Positions 31,547 to 37,017 of a DNA stretch of 37,017 nt are shown one piece after another. This DNA is from Nitrospirales bacterium (GTDB lineage: Bacteria; Nitrospirota; Nitrospiria; Nitrospirales; UBA8639): contig JALDRK010000037.1 of assembly GCA_031315915.1 (NCBI GenBank), forward strand, positions 1 to 37,017, given 5' to 3'. The translations under genes and the position numbers were made by a program. Below the pieces are notes generated by a model that was not told the DNA's origin, ran no database searches, and was given only the letters and a program-made list of their open reading frames with translations. Numbering within the stretch: the stretch's first letter is position 1; each line of letters starts with the position of its first letter.

Positions 31547-34500
31547 ATGAAACACCTCCTTACCCCCCTATGGGAGGGATTATTACTCATTATACTGGTG
31601 GCCGCCTGCGGCGCGACGTCCGCTGAAGATGTCGACCCGGCAGTAGTCGGCACATGGGAGCTTTCCATACCGGGTCCAGGCGGGAATGCCCATTGGATTT
31701 GGGTCATTCACCCAAATGGAACCTATGAATTTCATATCGAAGGGGTTGGAGCGCAAAATGGTCACCGTGGAACATTCACGGCGGCAGATGGAAAATGGAC
31801 GCTGATCGCCAAGACCATGCCGTACGAAGACGGTGGTACATATCAGAACCCAGATCAAAATACCTTTACGGCTACCGGCAGGTTGGGAACCGCCAGTTGG
31901 AAACGTCAAAAGCCGGTCGGAGCGGCAAAAAATAACGTTTCACCGGCTAAAGGACCCAAAGGTGCTCTTGCAACAAAATCCTCAAGCCAATTATCTCGTA
32001 CCGATTCATACCCCGAATTAAGCCAAAACCTAAAAAGGACGGCAACGGTAGCTCCGGGAGTCAATGCGTACCTGCTTGGGTTGGATGCATTGGAAACCGG
32101 TCGTTGGAACGATGCCGTGCGGCAGTTGAATTCGGCGCTTCAATATGAACCGGAGAATCCTGATTATTTCATTGCCCGTGGCGTTGCCTACGCCTTTTCA
32201 CAGCAATTGACGGAAGCCGAGAAAGATCTGAGACGCGCGACTCGTTTGCGCTCCAACCATCAACCGACAAAAATGTGGTTGGCCACCGTGGTGGGCATGC
32301 AAGGGCGATTCTCTGAAGATCAAGGCATTTATCCTTTTGCGACATTGGATCAATATGATAATGCCGTGCGAAAGATGTCCCACGAATATGGCGATATGGT
32401 TTTCCGGCAAACGATGGGTGATGACCTGGGCATACAACAAGCGCGGCCTGCTCGACCGTGCCATCCGTGCCTTTCCGACTCTGGCCAAAATGTTTGTGGA
32501 TCGTACCAAGCCGGCTGGGTCCAGTGCTTCCGGTGGGCCGCAAGGCGGTTTAACGGCAGCCCTTCGCCAACGGGGAATCGATCAGTACGAGGCTGGGCAA
32601 TGCGCTCAAGCCTACTCTGACCTCTCCCATGCGTATCAGCCAACCGGATGATAAGGACGTGTTATTCTTCCTGGCTGAATGCAAACGCCGGTTAGGATCT
32701 CCCGAGGGCGCTCGGGCAGACTACCGCGCTATTGGTGGAGGACCAAATCATGCCCGAGCGATTGCTGGCCGTGCCTTGTCTCATGCCGCATTAGGTGATG
32801 TACCGGCGGCACAACACGGATTGGCGGAAGCACTGAAGATCGATCCCACACTTGATGCCCAATACGCCAAACAGTTGAAACAATCGACAGGCACGTTTCC
32901 CGCAGCCCCAAACAATCAACGAAAGCTGGCGCTACTCGAACAGCTACGACAATCCGCCCAGCAAGGCGCGGAATGGAGCGCTCTGCTGCAATTGGCGCAA
33001 CACATCGTTCAAGCCAGCCAATATGGACGGTTGCGGGCGGATGAGCAATATCAAATGAAGCTTACCGAATTGCGCCGTGCGGTTGCCCGACCAAAGGCGA
33101 CCGCCGATGATTTCGCCGCCTTGGGACAGTTCCTTTACGAGCAAGCCTTGATCATCGTTGGGGAGGCGGTGGAACCGCACGCCCGTAATCGTCCATATCG
33201 GCCTCAATCAACAAATGCCCAAGAACGAGAACTGACCCAAGCCGAAGCTGCCGTGGACCGTGCGTTGAACATGAATGCGAATCATCCTCGCGCACTGGCG
33301 TTTAAGGGGGCTTGTCGGTTTAAGCGAGATCATGATTGGGTGACGGCCGAGAGGTTTCTCTCTCGAGCCATTGATCTGGATGGAGACCCCGTTATCCAGG
33401 ATCTCTTTGCCATTGTGCTGGACTACATTGCCTTTGTTCAAGCCTCGGCCGCGGCGGAGTTGCGATCAGTGAACACCTGGGAGGATACGCGATACATCTA
33501 TTATCGGTACCCATCCGAAGCCGAATTGCGTCGTGCGGATGAACTGGATGCCATTGCGCGAAGATTGTGGGCCAAAGCTCAACACGCACTTGAACACGCG
33601 ATAGCGGCCGCGCCAAATTCGGCCCAATCGTATTACTATCAATCCATTCTTGCCGAACGTAACAAGAACTTACCGCAAGCGGTGCAGCAGCTTAAGAAGG
33701 CCGTCGAGCTCGATCCCGCATATTTTGAAGCCGCTCAACGGCTCAGTACGATTGCGCATAAAATCGGACAGACGCACCTGGCCTATACCGCCCAATCGAT
33801 AGCCACCAATTTAGTGCAGACCTCCGCGGCTCCCATGCTCAAACTTTCGTGGATTGAGTTCAGTCGGACTGCCTATCAATCCGCCACGAAGGCCTTAGCT
33901 ATCGCCGCCAATTTGGACCCCTCGGACCCCAGGGTGGCTGCCTATCAGGGTGCCGTGGCGCGTGAAAATGGCGATCATGCTTTAGCGGAATCATGGTTCA
34001 TGGCTGCCGCAGCATTGGAAGAAGTGCGGTTGTCATTGCTGGGGATCAATGTGCGGGAAACAACGGAGATGCGGTATCAGCCGCATGACATCGCACGGTT
34101 GCTCGCCATCAACAATGCGGCGGCAACAGAATTGAACCAGCGCAGCCGTTTCCAACAAACCACTGCCTTGCTGGAAATCAATTCAGCTATCTACAGACAG
34201 ACAAGCCAAGAAAGTCAATACACGAAGTCTCCCTACGGGCTATTGCCGGAATTATTTGAAGACCCTTCTCGGATTCCCGAAGCGCCCACCATTGAAGCAC
34301 TCATGATCTGGTCCACTGTCCATGCGGCAAAGGCCAATGTTGGACAGCAGCGCTATGACGAGGCCATGAAACAATTCGAATGGGCATCCGATTTTGAGTC
34401 ACGTAAGCCGCCGACCATGGATCAAGGCATGGTCGTACGGGTGCCAGGCATGTGGGCAAGACTTGGAATGGTGGATATTGAAATTCGAAAACGAAACGGC

Positions 34501-34680
34501 CGGGCCGCCTCTGAGCGTATGCAATTCTACGGACATCCTTCCATTGCCACTCCAACTATGAAGGCCGAAGCGGACCGGCTTCGAAATGCCATCGAGGATC
34601 TTGGTTTTCGATCCGGCGGGCAGACGTTGCATGACATGCGTGATCAACAACGGCGGAATTTTCAGCGGAATCAACGGTAG
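31547..34680 (+). pseudogene. large TPR lipoprotein gene with two frameshifts (about 1043 aa when joined)
   Basis: The N-terminus has a lipoprotein signal (hydrophobic run ending VAAC). A lipocalin-like beta domain follows (about residues 35-120, with VVGTWELSIPGPGG and GTFTAADGKW). A linker leads to many tetratricopeptide-like helical repeats (LETGRWNDAVRQLNSALQYEPENPDY and so on) through to the C-terminus. The frame breaks at about 32430, where an extra G moves the continuation AYNKRGLLDRAIRAF to another frame. It breaks again near 32645, where SHAYQP rejoins the frame DDKDVLFFLAECKRRLG that runs to 34680. Removing one base at each site gives one continuous ORF. As written, only separate pieces of about 300 and 683 aa are encoded. 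It probably scaffolds protein contacts on the periplasmic side; partner unknown. Confidence 0.75.
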
Positions 34681-35076
34681 CACCTTGGACATTTCGTCTT
34701 TCTCATTTTGTGTATGGGGCGAATAGATTCCCGCAATGCAATTCTGCGACCGAATATTCTGCTTTCTTTATGGTCTCTCGTTTAAGTCGTCTAAAGATTA
34801 ATGGAGCAGATTTTCTGTTAAATATGGCGACGCCAGGTTCGTTGTTGTTTGGTCCGCTGTCAAACGGTTTTCTCCTTGTTTAACTCTAAATATCTTCTTT
34901 GTTGGGAGTGTGCTTTGAGGTAAGCAAGAGAACCAGGAAAAACCGGTGGAAAATAGGCAGGTTTGGGGGAAGTCGGAGCCCAGTAGTTTTATTGAAAAAT
35001 TTTCGGTTCTCCGCTACACTCTCCCGTCCCGGATTCGCTCTTTTCCCTTAGACCACGATGAATCTGAGTTTCCCCC
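34681..35076. other. 396-nt intergenic region upstream of the FHA-PrsW gene
   Basis: No gene is seen. The first part after the TPR stop is pyrimidine-rich without a clear hairpin. The 3' part contains the sigma-70 promoter at 34992-35020. Confidence 0.5.
34992..35020 (+). promoter_or_regulatory. sigma-70 promoter of the FHA-PrsW gene
   Basis: TTGAAA (34992-34997) and TACACT (35015-35020) are separated by 17 bases. The predicted start is near 35027, giving a leader of about 50 bases before the ATG at 35077. Confidence 0.5.
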
Positions 35077-36384
35077 ATGAATGACTCAGACGTTTTCCTC
35101 ATCTGCATTGCCGGTCCCGATCGAGGCAAACGGGTGGCCATTCGAGATGGCGAGATCGTGCTCGGACGATCCACACTCTGTCATCTGCTGAGTGAAGATC
35201 GGGAGGTCGCCGAACGCCACGTGGTGTTTACCCTACAGCACAACCGGGCACATTTTCACACCCTCGATGGTTCGGCCGTCTTTGTGGATGGTCACCGGAT
35301 CACAAACGGTCCTATCAATGACAATCAGCAACTTCGGATTGGCCGAAGTCTATGGCAACTGGGAGGAGACCTCTCTCATGGCGGAATCCCGGATTGGCTT
35401 GATCACATCGGAGGACGGATCAGTTCGGTCGCCGGATTGGAGCGTGTCAAAGGATTCAATTTCTGGGAAATGTTTTCGGAAGTCATCCGGAAACGAAAAG
35501 ACGAGGAAGTTGAAGACTATTTTCACGTGGGGACCCTGGCCACGACTCCTGCCCTGTGGGAAATCAACACCGCTTGGCCGAAACCGTGGGTGTTTTTTAA
35601 AGTGTTTGTGGTGTCCTTGGTCGTCTATCTGGGGTTCGTGTTTGCCCTGAATATGTTTAACAATATCAAGCTGGTTCCCGGGCTGATTATCACCGGATCG
35701 TTTATGATTCCCTTTGCGTTGCTGATCTTTTTCTTTGAAGTAAATGTGGCGCGAAACGTTTCGCTGTATCAGGTCATCAAGTTGGTGTTCTTCGGGGGAA
35801 TATTGTCCCTGATTCTATCTCTATTCTTGTTCCGTACCACGGGATTGCATAGCTGGTTGGGTGCCGCCAGCGCCGGGATTATCGAAGAACTCGGGAAAGC
35901 CGGTGCGCTGTTATTGGTCGTGACGAAGTTACAATATCGCTGGACGTTGAACGGCATGCTGTTTGGGGCAGCGGTCGGAGCCGGATTCGCGTCGTTCGAA
36001 TCGGCCGGCTATGCGCTCGAACGATTATTGGCCTATGGTGGTGGAGCCATGTTGGACAACATTACCCATCGTGGATTTTTAAGTATGGTCGGTGGGCATG
36101 TTCTTTGGACGTCCATGGTCGGGGCCGCCTTGTGGCGAATTCGGGGAGACCGAGATTTTTCCTTCCAGATGGTGAAAGATCCGCGTTTTCTTCGAGTGCT
36201 GGGCATTGCGATGGCTCTTCATATGATCTGGAACATGCCGTTTACCTTACCATTGTATCTTAAAGAAATTTCGTTGGGATTCATCGCCTGGGTGGTCATC
36301 TTAGGCTTGATTCAAGACGGCCTCAATCAAATTCACCAAGCCCAGCAGGAATATCTTGCCTCAAAACCTCTCGAGTCGTCCTGA
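35077..36384 (+). CDS. FHA domain-PrsW intramembrane metalloprotease fusion
   Basis: A 435-aa protein. Residues about 5-97 are a forkhead-associated domain, with the phosphothreonine-binding GRS at 30-32, His48 and a conserved VDGHRI near 70-75. After a linker (about 100-170), eight or so helices form a PrsW/PrsW-like membrane protease. It has the metal and catalytic motifs EELGK (Glu270, Glu271, Lys274), FASFE (Glu308), GGHVLWTS (His341) and ALHMIWN (His382). PrsW cleaves membrane proteins such as anti-sigma factors within or near the membrane. A cytoplasmic FHA domain would let a phosphorylated partner recruit or switch the protease. No kinase or anti-sigma gene is adjacent. Confidence 0.9.
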   Translation: MNDSDVFLICIAGPDRGKRVAIRDGEIVLGRSTLCHLLSEDREVAERHVVFTLQHNRAHFHTLDGSAVFVDGHRITNGPINDNQQLRIGRSLWQLGGDLSHGGIPDWLDHIGGRISSVAGLERVKGFNFWEMFSEVIRKRKDEEVEDYFHVGTLATTPALWEINTAWPKPWVFFKVFVVSLVVYLGFVFALNMFNNIKLVPGLIITGSFMIPFALLIFFFEVNVARNVSLYQVIKLVFFGGILSLILSLFLFRTTGLHSWLGAASAGIIEELGKAGALLLVVTKLQYRWTLNGMLFGAAVGAGFASFESAGYALERLLAYGGGAMLDNITHRGFLSMVGGHVLWTSMVGAALWRIRGDRDFSFQMVKDPRFLRVLGIAMALHMIWNMPFTLPLYLKEISLGFIAWVVILGLIQDGLNQIHQAQQEYLASKPLESS

Positions 36385-36607
36385 ATATCGGGAAACCTCG
36401 GAAATCCTCCTGCCCTCTGGCCGATTAGACGACTCTATTGCGCTGCGCGATCCTCCCCCAAAGGGTTTTCATAGAAGCGGGCATCAACCTTTATATTTCC
36501 TACTTGTTGAATAGCCTCTGAATCGTTTTCATGTTGGTTGAACAAATGAATGGAGTGGATATCCTCGGTCGGTTTTCTGATGACTAAAGATGAGTCTTCG
36601 GAGATTT

Positions 36608-36985
36608 TTACTCGTTATCGATACCCTCCTCTTCATTGTTTCCGGCCGGTTTCCGCATCGTCCATGCTACGACGAGAAGAAGACAAAGAAGCACAATCGG
36701 GATGGGGAACGCGCTAAATTCACCCGCCTCGAGGTGAGTGCCTGCTGCCCCAACCATGGTGATGCTGAGGACCATCACCCCCCAAAATTGCGCTTTGGGA
36801 ATAAACAAACATAACCCCCCGCAGACTTCAACGACCCCCGTAAAATATAAGAACCAGAGAGGATAGCCCCAATGGGCAAAATGTTCGACCTGGGACGGCT
36901 GGCCTAAGAGTTTGACGGCACCGGCCATGATAAACATGACGCCTAATGTCATGGCGAGGGTGGTATTGACGGCCTTTTTCATCAT
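36608..36985 (-). CDS. DoxX-family membrane protein
   Basis: A 125-aa protein with four helices. It has the DoxX pattern: an AMTLGVMFIMAGAVKLLG first helix, then HFAHWGYPLWFLYFTGVVEVCGGLCLF, then a GAAGTHL segment, and a charged tail. DoxX-family members are linked to respiratory or thiol redox proteins, but most have no proven role. The start may be either of two adjacent ATGs. The promoter would lie beyond position 36985 near the window edge. Convergent with the FHA-PrsW gene. Confidence 0.85.
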   Translation of the reverse strand: MMKKAVNTTLAMTLGVMFIMAGAVKLLGQPSQVEHFAHWGYPLWFLYFTGVVEVCGGLCLFIPKAQFWGVMVLSITMVGAAGTHLEAGEFSAFPIPIVLLCLLLVVAWTMRKPAGNNEEEGIDNE

Positions 36986-37017
36986 GGCCCGAAAATCGTA
37001 TCTGTGAAGAAAAAAAG

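Noticed and set aside
35192..35650. 152-codon plus ORF inside the FHA-PrsW gene
   Set aside because: It is an out-of-frame shadow of a gene with complete FHA and PrsW motifs.
1..37017. CRISPR array or defence island
   Set aside because: No regularly spaced direct repeats and no cas, restriction or toxin-antitoxin genes were recognised.

Overview
The window looks like chromosomal DNA from a Gram-negative bacterium. It carries a TonB-dependent receptor remnant, lipoproteins, a MacA/MacB-type exporter and Tat export. The gene mix (DUF6607 next to PepSY/DUF3649/DUF3325 iron-uptake genes, short QueF, phosphonate genes, FHA-PrsW, a SoxC-like enzyme) and moderate GC suggest a Nitrospira-like member of the Nitrospirota. 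That is an impression from protein style, not a database result.

Layout. (1) 1-6.5 kb is an iron-uptake-like region. The plus strand has a truncated TonB-dependent receptor, a small lipoprotein, then DUF3649, PepSY and DUF3325 membrane proteins. The converging minus-strand set holds a redoxin-like protein, DUF6607, and two paralogous single-helix micro-proteins, one of them only 59 aa. (2) 7.0-10.1 kb is a MacB-type ATPase, FtsX-type permease and HlyD-type adaptor operon. (3) 10.5-14.4 kb has a sulfotransferase with a strong sigma-70 promoter, then a minus-strand pair (AurF-like diiron protein, Tat-exported sulfite-oxidase-like molybdoenzyme) behind a convincing sigma-54 promoter with two upstream dyads. 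(4) 14.5-15.1 kb is an IS3-family remnant, then tRNA-Ser(CGA) directly behind tadA. (5) 15.7-22.7 kb is housekeeping and mixed: SprT-like, a CaCA antiporter, a D-2-hydroxyacid dehydrogenase, a THUMP RNA methyltransferase, a degenerate response regulator, an IMPase/CysQ-like phosphatase, DUF2835 and a YqaA-like protein. (6) 22.8-30.8 kb is the most distinctive part. A DegT aminotransferase and queF precede a plus-strand operon with phosphonopyruvate decarboxylase alpha and beta, 2-aminoethylphosphonate transaminase, a cytidylyltransferase-like enzyme, a pseudo-nucleotidyltransferase/CDP-alcohol phosphatidyltransferase fusion and a flippase-like membrane protein. (7) 31.5-37 kb has a large TPR lipoprotein, an FHA-PrsW fusion and a DoxX-family protein.

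How the genes may work together. The cluster in (6) reads as a route from phosphonopyruvate to 2-aminoethylphosphonate, its CMP-activated form and then a membrane phosphonolipid that could be flipped across the membrane. PEP mutase, the committing enzyme, is not in the window, and the decarboxylase alpha gene is broken by a frameshift and a stop. Single-base indels in short homopolymers also interrupt the DegT and TPR genes, so sequence error and real decay must be separated before the pathway is called active or dead.
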